Source: Prorocentrum cordatum (lineage: Eukaryota > Sar > Dinophyceae > Prorocentrales > Prorocentraceae). Taken from it: 20,000 bases of DNA. Positions 8,628 to 18,272 of the stretch are shown here, piece after piece. The stretch is from assembly GCA_963575745.1 (NCBI GenBank), contig CAUYUJ010017856.1:170773-190772 (forward strand). Reading direction: 5' to 3'. How positions within the stretch are numbered: the stretch's first letter is position 1; every line of letters begins with the position of its first letter. Made by a program: the position numbers and the translations under genes. The notes beneath the pieces were generated by a model. That model saw only the letters and a program-made list of their open reading frames with translations, was not told the origin of the DNA and searched no databases.

Positions 8628-8803
8628 GTGTATACGTATGTATGCACGCATGCATGCATGCAGGTATGTATATATGCATGCAACCATGTATGTATGCTTG
8701 CATGCGTGCGTGCATGCATGCATGTGTGTATGTATGTATGTATGTATGTATGTATGTATGTGTGTGTAAATGCACATAGTCACATATAAGTATATACACA
8801 TAC
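8628..8803. repeat. Tetranucleotide repeat tract, right flank of the retrotransposon
   Basis: ATGC/GTGC and TATG repeats, ending in (GTAT)n, GTGTGT and TATATACACA. This matches the type of repeat on the left side of the element at 1755-1912. A short TTCG-loop hairpin (CACCCTTCGGGTG) and a run of G follow at 8812-8852. Confidence 0.9.
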
Positions 8804-8867
8804 CGCATAGACCACCCTTCGGGTGATAAGGAGGTGAGGGGGGGGGGGGGAGGGACCAACGTCGCAC

Positions 8868-9622
8868 TCGATTGATCAAACTATCGAACTCACTACCGAT
8901 CTCACAATCGATGTCAATCGATAGATCTCACAATCGATCTGACTATCGATCTCAAAGTACATCTCACAATCCATCCCACAATCGATCTCACATTCGGTCT
9001 CGCTATTGATCTCACAATCGATATCACAATCGATTTCGCATTCGATCTGGCTATCGATCTCACTATCAAACTCACTATCGATCTCAGTATCGATCTCACA
9101 TTCGGTCTCACTGTCGACCTCACTATCGATATCTCAATCGATTTCACAATCGATCTCGCATTCGGCCTCACTATCGATCTCGCTATCGAACTTACTTTCG
9201 ATCTCATTATCGATCTCACTATCGATCTCACTATCGATATCACAACCGAACTCACAATCGATATCCCATTCGGTCTCACAACCGATCTCACTATCGATCT
9301 CATTCTCGATCTCATTACCGATAGTGATCTCACTATTAACTCAATCGATCGATCTCGCAATCGATCCTTCCATCGATCTCACAATAGATTCCACAATCGA
9401 TCTCACATTCGGTCTCATTATCGATATCACTATCGATATCACAATCGATCTCACAATCGATATCCCATTCGGTCTCACAACCGATTTCACTATCGATCTC
9501 ATTATCGATTTCACATTCGGTATCACAATCGATCTCACAATCGATCTCACAAGCGATCTGACATTCGATCCCACAATTGATATCACAATCGATATCACTA
9601 CCGATATCGCTATCGATCATCA
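8868..9622. repeat. 12-bp ATCGAT minisatellite
   Basis: About 750 bases of an imperfect 12-bp unit (consensus close to ATCGATCTCACA, variants ATCGATCTCACT and ATTCGGTCTCAC). The long Ser/Ile frames on the forward strand and Ile/Val/Arg/Ser frames on the reverse strand follow from the 4-codon periodicity. No gene is called. Confidence 0.93.
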
Positions 9623-9635
9623 AAACAAAACATCA

Positions 9636-9666
9636 ACATCGTCATCATCATCATCATCATCATTAC

Positions 9667-9722
<56 letters not shown>

Positions 9723-9736
9723 ATATCATCACCATA
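9636..9736. repeat. (ATC)n microsatellite
   Basis: Almost pure CAT/ATC triplets directly after the minisatellite, with a few ACC and AAT interruptions. Confidence 0.95.
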
Positions 9737-9741
9737 ATCGG

Positions 9742-10002
9742 GACACCGACGGGGCACAGGCGGGACATCGCGGGCCCCCGGCCGCCCGGAAGGGAATCAT
9801 TTGTTCCGGCCGCGCCTCAGCCACATGGGACACCAGCGGGACACCGGCGGGACACCGCAGGGCCCCGGCCGCCCGGAAGGGAACCATTTGGTCCGGCCGC
9901 GCCTCAGCCACACGGGACACCAGCGGGACACCGGCGGGACACCGCGGGGCCCCAGCCGCCCGGAAGGGAATCATTTGGTCCGGCCGCGCCTCAGCCACAG
10001 GA
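9742..10002. repeat. Three tandem 87-bp units
   Basis: Units start at 9742, 9829 and 9916 (GACACC), with an exact period of 87. Each holds three short GGGACACCGGC-type sub-repeats, then GGCCGCCCGGAAGGGAA and GGTCCGGCCGCGCCTCAG. The period is 29 codons, so all forward frames stay open with a 29-residue repeat. It could be coding, but nothing decides it. Confidence 0.9.
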
Positions 10003-10290
10003 GATTTTCCTCTCGCCCGCCCACGCAGCTTCGCCTCGCCCGCACGCACGGCACGCACGAACACGAAACCGAAATCGATTTCCCGGTAAGGGGGTTCTCC
10101 GTTCCACTTCGATCTCACCCCCTCACCTCCGATCCGTAAGGGGCTCGCCCTTTGCCGCCGGCCCCCTCTTTGCCACAATTGGATCTGCAGGGGCAGTGGG
10201 GGGAGGCCTGGGCGCCGTCGCGAAGCAGCATCGGAGCCTTGTCCATGGACGATCTGCAACCGTCGAGACAAATTGAGATTCAGATGATAT
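10003..10290. other. Anonymous stretch between the 87-bp array and the MITE
   Basis: No gene is recognised. GTAAGGGG occurs twice (10086 and 10136). The first, together with an AG at 10189-10190 after ATCTGC, would make a possible 105-base intron, but no exon reading supports it. Confidence 0.4.
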
Positions 10291-10508
10291 TTTGGACGCC
10301 CGAAATGGGTACGGAAAGAATGGGTACAATGCCCAACAGCAGTTCCTGTTCATTCTAAACAGGACTCGCTGTTGGTGTCGCCGCGGCCTGTGTCCATTTG
10401 AGACGGAAGGCCGCCTGCCCAACAGCGGCCGCTGTTGGTTTGGGGCAACATTTGTTCTTGAGCACTGTACCCATTCTTTCCGTACCCACTGCGGGCGTCC
10501 AAAGATAT
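10286..10508. mobile_element. 213-bp MITE-like element with GATAT target duplication
   Basis: The element spans 10291-10503 and is flanked on both sides by GATAT (10286-10290 and 10504-10508). Its termini are inverted repeats: TTTGGACGCCCG on the left and CGGGCGTCCAAA on the right match perfectly over 12 bases. The match extends to about 42 bases with three mismatches, including TGGGTACGGAAAGAATGGG. The interior holds two more hairpins, one around 10332-10376 and the perfect 18-bp palindrome CAACAGCGGCCGCTGTTG at 10420-10437. There is no transposase. Size, inverted ends and 5-bp duplication fit a non-autonomous DNA transposon; the superfamily is not assigned. Confidence 0.8.
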
Positions 10509-10663
10509 TGCGTCGCTTTGTGCTGCCTTTTTCCGGGCTTCTCCTCACGCTGTGTGTCGGAGGCCCTTTCGAAACGACAGTGGGTTGCCTGAGGCCACGC
10601 TGGGCAACATCGTGCGGCCTGGACGGTCTTTGGGTTACTCGGCGCTTTCATTTGCAAGGGACC

Positions 10664-10690
10664 GTGGCTTCGGGGACGCGAGTATGGTAC
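10664..10690 (+). repeat. Lone copy of the 42-bp repeat core
   Basis: GTGGCTTCGGGGACGCGA at 10664 is the same core as in the tandem arrays at 11757-11960 and 12118-12424. Confidence 0.6.
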
Positions 10691-10747
10691 AACTTATTCA
10701 ATCGTTTCGCTCGTTTCGCTCATTCTGCTGGCCCGTATTGTGCCATC

Positions 10748-11260
10748 GCAGGCGTTTGCCTGCGCGTTCGTGGCCTCTTGGGGCCTCTGGGGGGTCGTTT
10801 GGGGGCCTCTTGGGGCCTCTCTTCGGGCCTCTTGGGGGCCTCGTGGGGCCTCCAGAGGGCCCTCCTGGGCTCTTTTCGTGGCCTCTTGGAACGTCCTGGG
10901 GGCCTCTTGGGGCGGAAGGCTCGAATGGGTGGTTCGTGTTCCTATTCTTGGGGCCGTCTTGGGTGCCACTGGGGCCATTTTGGGGCTCTCGTGGACCGTC
11001 TTGGGGCCCTCTTGGGGGCCTCTCGGGCCGTCTTGGGGCGGTCTTGAGGGTTTCGGGGGCCATCTCAGCGCGTCGGAAGCTCGAAAACGCGAGAACGCGA
11101 AGCCCGGAAACGCGAGAACGCGCTGGACCTCTTTGGGGTCCTCTTGGAGCACTCTTGGGGCTTCTTTGGGGCCTCTTGGGCCGTCTTGGGGCCATCTTGG
11201 GCGTTTTGGAGCGCTGTTGGGCCGTGATTCCGATTCGTGGGCCCTTTTGGAGCTGCCTTG
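10748..11260. repeat. Degenerate ~15-bp CTTGGGGCC repeats
   Basis: Imperfect copies of TCTTGGGGCC-type units repeat about every 15 bases, densest at 10770-10915, 10950-11060 and 11130-11215, with a non-repetitive gap at 11060-11120. Forward frames read as Gly/Leu/Pro/Trp repeats (SWGPLG). The same repeat appears in the opposite orientation at 19270-19640. No gene is called. Confidence 0.8.
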
Positions 11261-11330
11261 AAGTTTCTTGGGCCGCTCCTGGGTCGATCTGGATGGCCCC
11301 GAAACCGCACCGGGAGTTCTGGCATCCTCG

Positions 11331-11400
11331 GCGGACTTTGCCTGGACTTTGCCGGGACTCTGCCGGGACCTTGCCCGGGACTTTGCCGGGAGTCGGCCCG
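11331..11400. repeat. 12-bp GGGACTTTGCC tandem array
   Basis: About six imperfect copies of GGGACTTTGCCG occupy this interval. Confidence 0.85.
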
Positions 11401-11443
11401 GGTATTTTTCGTCTTGGGACCGCGCGCGCGAACTAGAATATAC

Positions 11444-11685
11444 ATATGCTCTGCGAACCAGTTATCGGAAACTGGAGCATATACGTTACCAGTGGCGGGC
11501 TGTTTTTGAAATCCGAGGAATTGTTGAGGGTCGGGGGCGACGTCGGGGTGGTGTGGTGTATACTTGTTTCCCCATTTTCCGGTGGAAACAACCGGAAACG
11601 TATACACCAGGATCCCATATACACTAGGGTCTGCTTTCTTGTGCGAGTTCCAGTGCTGGGCCGGAAAAAGCGTCGGTAGTGTATA
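11444..11685. repeat. Cluster of three inverted repeats
   Basis: Hairpin 1 pairs ATATGCTC (11444-11451) with GAGCATAT (11475-11482), with CCAGTT/AACTGG nested inside. Hairpin 2 pairs GGTGTATACTTGTTTCC (11555-11571) with GGAAACGTATACACC (11594-11608). Hairpin 3 pairs TATACACTA (11618-11626) with TAGTGTATA (11677-11685). They may be remains of small inverted-repeat transposons; no flanking duplication was found. Confidence 0.6.
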
Positions 11686-11756
11686 GAGTTCGGCTCCCTA
11701 ACTTACCGGAGATCTTAGCACGCCTCTGGGCCGTTGGGCCTGCGAATGCGGAGTCG

Positions 11757-11960
11757 TCGCCTCGAGGGCGCGAGCATTATGAAATGCCCCAGATCTGTCG
11801 TGGTCTCGGCGCGAATACTGCGTGATTTACCAGGGGTGGTGGCTTCGGGGACGCGAATCTGGAATTGTTTGCTCGGGTTTGTGGTTTCGGGGGCGGCGAG
11901 GACGCGAAAAGGGATCGTGGCCTCGAGGACGCGAAAATGGCTACAGTCGGATCGAGGTAT
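11757..11960 (+). repeat. 42-bp tandem repeat, first array
   Basis: Core GTGGYYTCGGGGRCGCGA recurs at 11757, 11800, 11839, 11881 and 11917 (steps 43, 39, 42, 36). The stretch to 12117 lacks the repeat and shows nothing recognisable. Confidence 0.7.
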
Positions 11961-12117
11961 AAGATCGAGGTCGGTTCGGGGAGGGTACCCTGGCGTTCAT
12001 CGTGTTTGTTGGATGTTCTTGTGCATCCTGCGGGGGGTACGCTTGGATGTTTTGTGCGTTTCGGCCAGCGGAGGGTCTCATGTTCTTGAAGGATGTTCTT
12101 CTGGCCTAGGTCCGACT

Positions 12118-12424
12118 GTAATGTACGAGGGTTTATGGCTTCGGGGATGCAGACATTGCATACTTTCCGAAGGATCATGGCCTCGGGAATGTACATCTTG
12201 CGTAATTTAAAAGGATTATGGCTTCGGGGACGCGATTGTGGTGTCATTTTCGGGGGTTTATGGCCTCGGGGGCGCGATCACCGTGTACATTACAGACGAT
12301 TATGGCCTCGGGGCGAATATCGTGCAATCCACGGGAGTTTATGGCTTCGGGCACGAGGCGATCGCGTAATTTACGAGGGTTTATTGTTCTGGGAATGCGA
12401 ATATTGTGTATTTGTTCGTGTGCC
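12118..12424 (+). repeat. 42-bp tandem repeat, second array
   Basis: Seven units start (at ATGGCYTCGGG or its variant) at 12135, 12177, 12218, 12260, 12302, 12341 and 12383, nearly all 42 bases apart. Each unit ends near GTAATTTACGAGGGTTT. All forward frames are therefore open and read as a 14-residue repeat, for example MASGTRLWCHFRGF. A coding role cannot be excluded, but equal openness of several frames argues for a satellite. Confidence 0.88.
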
Positions 12425-12611
12425 AAGACCCCCCTTCAGGCATTCTGAAACCACCCCGAGGACGTGATGTAGGGTGGTTTGGGGTTCTTCCCCCCTCGCG
12501 CGGACTTCAACAATTTCCAGTAGGAAGCAGACAGCAGAACCGTAACATTGGAAGCTGGAAACTGGAACTGGTGCAGGGAGCATCAAGCCTAGCCCCCGTA
12601 GCCGGTTGTTT

Positions 12612-12785
12612 TTATATATAAACGTATGCATATATATCATATTATTTATACATACGTATATATATATATATATATATATCTATATGCATATTTATATATA
12701 TATGTATATATATATATAGAGAGAGTGAGATGGAGAGAGAGAGAGAGGACAAAGGAGAGAGAAAGAGAGAGAGAGAGAGACGACA
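12612..12785. repeat. AT-rich then (GA)n microsatellite
   Basis: TATATA/TACGTA repeats at 12612-12718 are followed by GAGAGA repeats to about 12782. Confidence 0.95.
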
Positions 12786-13010
12786 ATCTCTCGCCCCTCT
12801 CCTGCGCAGCGCTCCCCCCCGGACTCGTGTGTCGAGGCTGCCCTCCAAGGGGTCTGGGACCCTCCGTCACGTGCTGTCTTCGGCGCGGTGGGGGCGAGCG
12901 GCGACCCATCGGGAGCTCGGCGGGATCACACGGGGCATGCTGTGCAGTGGCCGTATCCACGAGCGGGCAGGAAGGGTGAGCCGGGGGGCGGGTAGGAGGG
13001 GCGATCTGTA

Positions 13011-13025
13011 AACGGGAGAGGGAGA

Positions 13026-13067
<42 letters not shown>

Positions 13068-13090
13068 GGGAGAGAGGGAGGGAGAAAGAC

Positions 13091-13123
<33 letters not shown>

Positions 13124-13205
13124 GAGAGAGCGAGCGAGAGAGAGAGGAGAGAGCGAGCGAGAGAGAGAGGGAGAGGGAGAGAGAGAGAGAGAGAGAGAGC
13201 GCAAC
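13011..13205. repeat. (GA)n microsatellite
   Basis: A nearly pure GA/GGA purine tract of about 190 bases with CGAG interruptions. The 225 bases between this and the preceding GA tract are unique and unassigned. Confidence 0.95.
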
Positions 13206-14265
13206 AGGCGAAACACGGCAGGTATCAGAGCCATCTCGTGAGAGGGACGGAGGTTGGGAGGATTGCGAGGGAAATACGTAATACTGGGGAACGTGCAGAC
13301 AGGCAAGCGGAGGCAGCGAGGCAGAGGTGGCGGTTGTGTTCGTGTCGGCAGCACGAGCTGCCGTTCAGCAGTCGGCGCTGTGTTGCGGCAAGGTTGTCGC
13401 CTCCTGCATCGACGAGGCGGAGGATGTGCTGCGCAGAGGCGGGCGATATGGTTTCCTCCCTTCGTTGGTTCCCCTCTCTCATCATCGCTCCTCTCCCCAT
13501 GCCTTCGACGCCGTTGTCTTCTCATGACGAGGGTGCCCCAAACTCTCGACCCCTATCCCCAGGACCTGCTTCTCGCGGACGGCCCTCGGACGCAGAATGC
13601 GGCAGCGGCAACGCGTCAAATTTTATTTTTTTCCTCGACGCCCGTTTGCATCCTCCCTTCCTCTCCTTGCCCTCTCCAGCCTGGTCACGTTTGAGGCCGC
13701 GAACGTGATCGCGCTTCGCGCTTGGTGCCCACGCCACCGATGGCAGGGAACGGCGACCCCCAGCGAGGGCGATCCCGGTTGAACGCCGCCTGAGGCTCGG
13801 ACTCGGCCCATATCGAACGATTTGTCACGGCCCGGATTAGTAGGTCGACCCTGCCAGCTCAAGGGTACCCTTGTGTCCTGTGCCTCGCGACACGTGCCTT
13901 CTCACACTCCTATGGCGGTGTGGCCCTCGGAAGGGTCTTGTGTCCTCTCGCGTGTCCTCTCCACTCAAGTCCGACTGTATCTGGACGCCGCCGTTGCTCC
14001 AGATTGCGCAATCCACGCGATGCCAGAAGCCAGCGCCGACGACATCGCGACGTGAACCCGTCGTGAGTTGCCCGCGGCACGGCAGGTTCGCGCCGCGCAG
14101 ACGCGGGTGCCATGCTGGGGCTTGCGTGCAAGGGCTCCGGCCGGCAGCGGCCTGGATCGGGCCATGCTGGAACGATCGGGGGCGGCAAAGAGGGGGGTGA
14201 GGACTAAGGGGGGGACTAGGGGGGGGTGGATCTCATGGCGGGGGTCATGATATTTCCCCAGATTT
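13206..14265. other. Anonymous unique GC-rich stretch
   Basis: Several overlapping frames of 60-160 codons are open on both strands, the longest at 13238-13708 forward. None shows a recognisable motif or a convincing bias towards one frame. No transposon ends or RNA gene were found. It may contain exon fragments or untranslated sequence, but nothing can be named. Confidence 0.5.
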
Positions 14266-14531
14266 CATGGCGCCTCTTCTTATTTCATTACGTCCCTGGC
14301 CCCCCCGCTGGGTCGCGCACATGCCGCCGGCCATGATTTGCACCCCCCCCTCTTGGACACCCCCCTCTTGGCCGCTTTCGAAACGATCTGCTCTGGTGGG
14401 ACGATGGAGATCGCTCAAAGCTGAACGATCCTCGCGGCATAAGAGACCAGCGCCGATCACGCTGGGAGGAGGGAGGCGAAAGAGGAGGGAGCAGGGAGGG
14501 AGGAGGGAGGAGGGAAGCCGGGGGAGCGGAA

Positions 14532-14690
14532 ACCCGACGAACGAGCCCAGCGGGCGGCGACGGGGCGGCGACGGGGCGGCGACGGCGGCAGCAAAAAGGT
14601 GGACCCGACAAACGAGCCCAGACGACGGGCGGCAACGAAGCGGCGACGGGGCGGCGACGGCGGCAACCGGGCGGCGGACCCGACAGTAGA
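14532..14690. repeat. Two GCGGCGACGG-rich tandem units of 71-75 bp
   Basis: ACCCGAC anchors occur at 14532, 14603 and 14678. Each unit carries AACGAGCCCAG and then a run of GGCGACGGG sub-repeats. Confidence 0.75.
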
Positions 14691-14796
14691 GGCGAGTTCC
14701 TTAGCTAACAGGTAAGAACCCTTAAGTGCAAACACCGTTGGGGAACATGTGGCTCTCTCCTGAGCGCCGTACACATTCGCCTTAAAAAGCTTGCAG

Positions 14797-15780
14797 CAAC
14801 TTCAAGGATGGAGGGTGATTTTTCATTCGTCTTGAACGTTTGCAGCAGTTTCGAAGACTTGCATGGTCGCAGTCCCAATAATGGGTCTTGGCGCGATTTA
14901 GGATTGTCAGAATCCTCCTCCTCCTCCTCCTCCTCCTCCCTTCTCCTCCCCTCCTCGCTCCCGCCGGGAGGTTTCCGCAGCAGGAAGACGGAGGGCACGC
15001 TGTGCAACGAACAGTCCTCGAGGTCCTCGCGCGCGCGCGTGTCAGCGTGCTCTTACTCGCCGGCGAGTGGGAGCCGAATCACAGGAGCAGCACCTCGCAT
15101 GCAGGAAGAGGTGGAAAAGGAAGAGCGCTGGGGTCACACCAGGTGCGCTCGCGCCATGTCTTACATCCTACCCCTCCCACTCATCCCTTCTCATTGCGCT
15201 GACTTTTTCTCAATCCGCCAACAGGTGTCGTGGCGGACTGGGAAATCCCCAATGGACACTTCCAGATGTCCGCGCGAATTTCTTGGGTCGGCGCTGGACC
15301 CCCCTGGCGGCGCCTCCTTCACCGCCCCTGTGGCGCTCCGCGCGCCAGGGAGCCGGGCCCAGCGCCGATCCAAGAAACCCGGGTGAATCATTTCACCAGT
15401 GTGAAACATATCCCTATCCTTGTGTTTGGCATCACCTCACCTCGATGCCGATCGTAAGTATTCCCTCAGTTTTTGATGGTGCATCCCTAACATTGTCCTC
15501 GCTTTTTGCGCGCCCATCGTAGGGATACGGATAAGTTCGAGGCTGGTTATCGTTGCCAGTTTGGGTCTATGTCTTTCTGCCCATTCCTCTCGACGAGGAT
15601 GGCCGAGACCGCCTCTTGGGTGCTGCTCTTCTCAGCTCGTGGCGGCTCCTCCGGGCGGGCGAGCCGGCTGCGTTCCAGCGATTCTCGCCACGGTGATGTG
15701 CAAGTGACCGCCGAGCACCCAGGTCGCCCAGCCTCGAGGAGCGTCGAGGAGGGAGGAGGTTCGAGGCGGGCCAAAGGTTC
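14797..15780 (+). other. Candidate small spliced gene, unidentified
   Basis: Three segments have intron-like ends. 14712-14796 begins GTAAGA after CAG and ends TTGCAG. 15143-15224 begins GTGCGC after CCAG and ends with GCTGAC, a pyrimidine run and CAACAG. 15454-15522 begins GTAAGT and has CCCTAAC 31 bases before its closing TAG. Removing the last two joins frame 1 before 15142 to frame 2 at 15225-15453 and again to frame 2 after 15523, an open reading that runs into the GGA array. Starting instead from ATG 14808 gives a protein with a Ser run (about residues 36-44) that stops just after the third junction. Neither product is recognised. Confidence 0.3.
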
Positions 15781-16066
15781 GAGGAGGAGGATGGAGGAGG
15801 AAGGAGAGGAGGAGGAGGAGGAGGAGGAGGAGGAGGAGGAGGAGGAGGAGGAGGAGGAGGAGGAGGAGGAGGAGGAGGGAGGAGGAGGAGGAGGAGGAGG
15901 AGGAGGAGGAGGAGGAGGAGGAGGAGGAGGAGGAGGAGGAGGAGGAGGAGGAGGAGGAGGAGGAGGAGGAGGAGGAGGAAGAGGGAGGAGGAGGAGGAGG
16001 AGTAGGAAGGAGATGAGGAGGAGGAGGAGGAGGAGGAGGAGGAGGAGGAGGAGGAGGAGGAGGAGG
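15781..16066. repeat. (GGA)n array
   Basis: Long, almost pure GGA/GAG triplets. Poly-Glu, poly-Gly and poly-Arg forward frames and Ser/Leu/Pro reverse frames are products of the repeat. Confidence 0.97.
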
Positions 16067-16618
16067 GCCGTCGGGGTCGTCGGGCGGAGTCTGCGTGCAA
16101 TCGACGGTCGGCCAGCCGAGAAGAGTGCGAGATGTGCTTCGGGACGAGGAGGATGAGCAGCCTTTGGTTGCCCCTGCGTCCTCTGACTCGGACCCACGTG
16201 CTGATTCGCTGGGCGCGGCACCTCAGGTTGCAGCATGCACAGTGGCTGCACTGCCCGAGGGCCCACCCGTCCGAGGGCCTCTGGCGCGGGTCTCCCAGTC
16301 GTGCTGGGCCACGTGACACCCTCTGCCGCAGCGCGTGGCCTCTTCCTACTGACTGGCCCATCTGCTCGTGCAAGGGGCGGGGTCCTGGGTCCTGCTTCCT
16401 GGCCCTGGGGCGGTGCGTTTCACCGCGTCCGCCAGCGCCAGGGGCAGTCTGGCAGGGAGGAGCTTCCTCCCCGGGCGACCCACCGCGCCAGCCGCGCAGG
16501 CAGGCCAGGTTCGGGTTGGGCGTGGCTGCCCTGGGGTCAGGGGACACTCTTCTCGCCAGATGGCTCCTTTACGAGGTGCGAGGCGAACGTCGTTTGCGCC
16601 TCGGGTTGTAGCGCAAGA
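16067..16618. other. Anonymous unique stretch between two GGA arrays
   Basis: Forward frames at 16095-16316 (contains DEEDEQPLVAPASSDSD) and 16132-16611 are open. The first has a composition that could be coding, but there is no recognisable domain and the frames overlap. No function is proposed. Confidence 0.4.
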
Positions 16619-16730
16619 GGGAGGAGGAGGAGGAGGAGGAGCAGCAGAAGGAGGAGGAGGAGGAGGAGGAGGAGCAAGAGGAGGAGGCGGAGGCGGAGGA
16701 GGGGGCGGAGGAGGAGGAGGAGGAGGAGGA
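16619..16730. repeat. (GGA)n array with GCA and GCG interruptions
   Basis: GGA triplets interrupted by GCA, GAA, GCG and GGG. Its A phase continues into the next tract. Confidence 0.95.
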
Positions 16731-17370
16731 ATCTGAATATTAATGTTAGTACCAACAACACTAGTACGGTTAACATCAAGAAATAATAATGGCAATACCG
16801 CTATCAAACATAGTACTCGTAATGTTACCACCAATCATCATACGAACATGGCGAACACGATGGCGATTCCTAATACTCACAATGCTGACACTAATACTTA
16901 TAATAATACACATATTAACAATACGAACAGCACGACTACTACGAACTCGGCGAGCACAATTAACATTACGAAAAACACGATACTACTAACGTTACGAATC
17001 ATATAATCCTGCTACCAAGACTACTCATACTATCCATCATAGGGTTACTCATACTATGATCATACATGCTAATACTACGACGGAACATACGCATACTACT
17101 GCAACTAGGAAGAAAAGTAAGACGACGACCACTATTATTCCGACTATTCATACGGATGATCCTAAGTCTACTTAACATAATACGGCGAAGACGAAGCCGA
17201 CGAACACTGATACGTCCAATCCGAAATATGCATGATACACATACCAACATTGATACAACTACTACAATAAGACGGACAGTCGCACGATTGATAAGACTAG
17301 TACGAAGAAGCTACTAACAACACCAACAAGAAGAACACGAACACGACTACTAGCAATAAGAAACACCCGA
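16731..17370. repeat. A-every-third-base tract
   Basis: One triplet position is A over long runs while the other two positions vary freely. For example, all 17 consecutive triplets from 17311 to 17361 end in A. The phase matches the GGA arrays at both ends, with a few phase slips inside. Thr/Asn-rich and Ile/Leu/Arg-rich open frames here follow from that pattern and are not called as genes. Confidence 0.75.
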
Positions 17371-17680
17371 CGAAGAAGGAGAGGAGGAGGAGGCAGAGGA
17401 GCATGAGGAGGGGGGGGTGGGCAGGACGAGGAAGAGGGGGAGGAGGAGGAGGAATAGGAGGAGGAGGAGGAGTAGGAGGAGTAGGAGGAGGAGGACGAGG
17501 AGAGGAGGAGGGAGGACGGAGGAGGAGGAGGAGGAGGAGGAGGAGAGGAGGAGGAGGAGGAGGAGGAGGAGGAGGAGGAGGAGGAGTGGGAGGGCGAGGG
17601 GGAGGAGGAGGGGAGGAGGAGGAGGAGGAGGAGGAGGAGGAGGAGGAGGAGGAGGCGGATGACGAGGAGGAGGCCAAGGA
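17371..17680. repeat. (GGA)n array
   Basis: GGA/AGG triplets with occasional ATA, GTG and GCG interruptions, between two A-every-third-base tracts. Confidence 0.95.
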
Positions 17681-18225
17681 ATAGGAATAATACTACCAAG
17701 GATAAGACAACGAATCTGAGGAACAACGCTATTAGCAATACACATGATACCCATAACAAGTAAGACGAGCACGACGAATCGTTGTAGCACGACAACTAAC
17801 AACAGCACTAATATTATTATACAGGCGAACCGCAGACCATGCCACAACCAATATTTTTTTGCGCATTGATAACAGTACTAATAAGCACACGACTATTGTT
17901 AAAACGATTGCTCGTATACGTAGTAGTCGTATAGAGTAAGAGTACGAAACATACCACGCATGATAATATGATGCGTCAGAACACGACGATTCCGACTACT
18001 GCGAAGAAGCATACCAGCATGACGAATGACAGTAGTATTACAATCATTATAATCAGAGTCGTAAGACGAACGGGGATAATCCGCATACCAATAATACCAG
18101 TACTAAGAAAACTGTTAGTCATCATGCGAGGAATGCGATTGATACGAACATTACGAAGAAGAAGCATCATAACACTACTACGAAGACGAATAATAATGTT
18201 AATCCCACCAGCCCTCTCGGCGCAG
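17681..18225. repeat. A-every-third-base tract, second part
   Basis: The same pattern as at 16731-17370. The array end grades into triplets such as ATA, GGA, CTA, CCA, AGA, CAA, CGA with A kept in the same phase. It ends near 18225, where GC-rich sequence begins. Confidence 0.7.
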
Positions 18226-18272
18226 GTGGTGTAACGATGTCTTTCCTCTTCCAAAAGCCCTTCTTCCCCTTC

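Noticed and set aside
9742-10002. CRISPR-like repeat array
   Set aside because: The units are contiguous tandem copies without unique spacers, in a eukaryote-like sequence.
12612-12718. TATA-rich promoter
   Set aside because: It is a plain AT microsatellite beside a GA microsatellite, with no gene placed to use it.
13843-13857. GGTCGACCCTGCCAG, close to the conserved start of eukaryotic small-subunit rRNA
   Set aside because: Only 13 of 15 bases match the remembered motif and the following sequence does not continue as rRNA.
15506-17847. Poly-Gly, poly-Glu, poly-Arg and Ser/Pro/Leu-rich frames on both strands
   Set aside because: They are read through GGA arrays and change with frame exactly as the repeat predicts.
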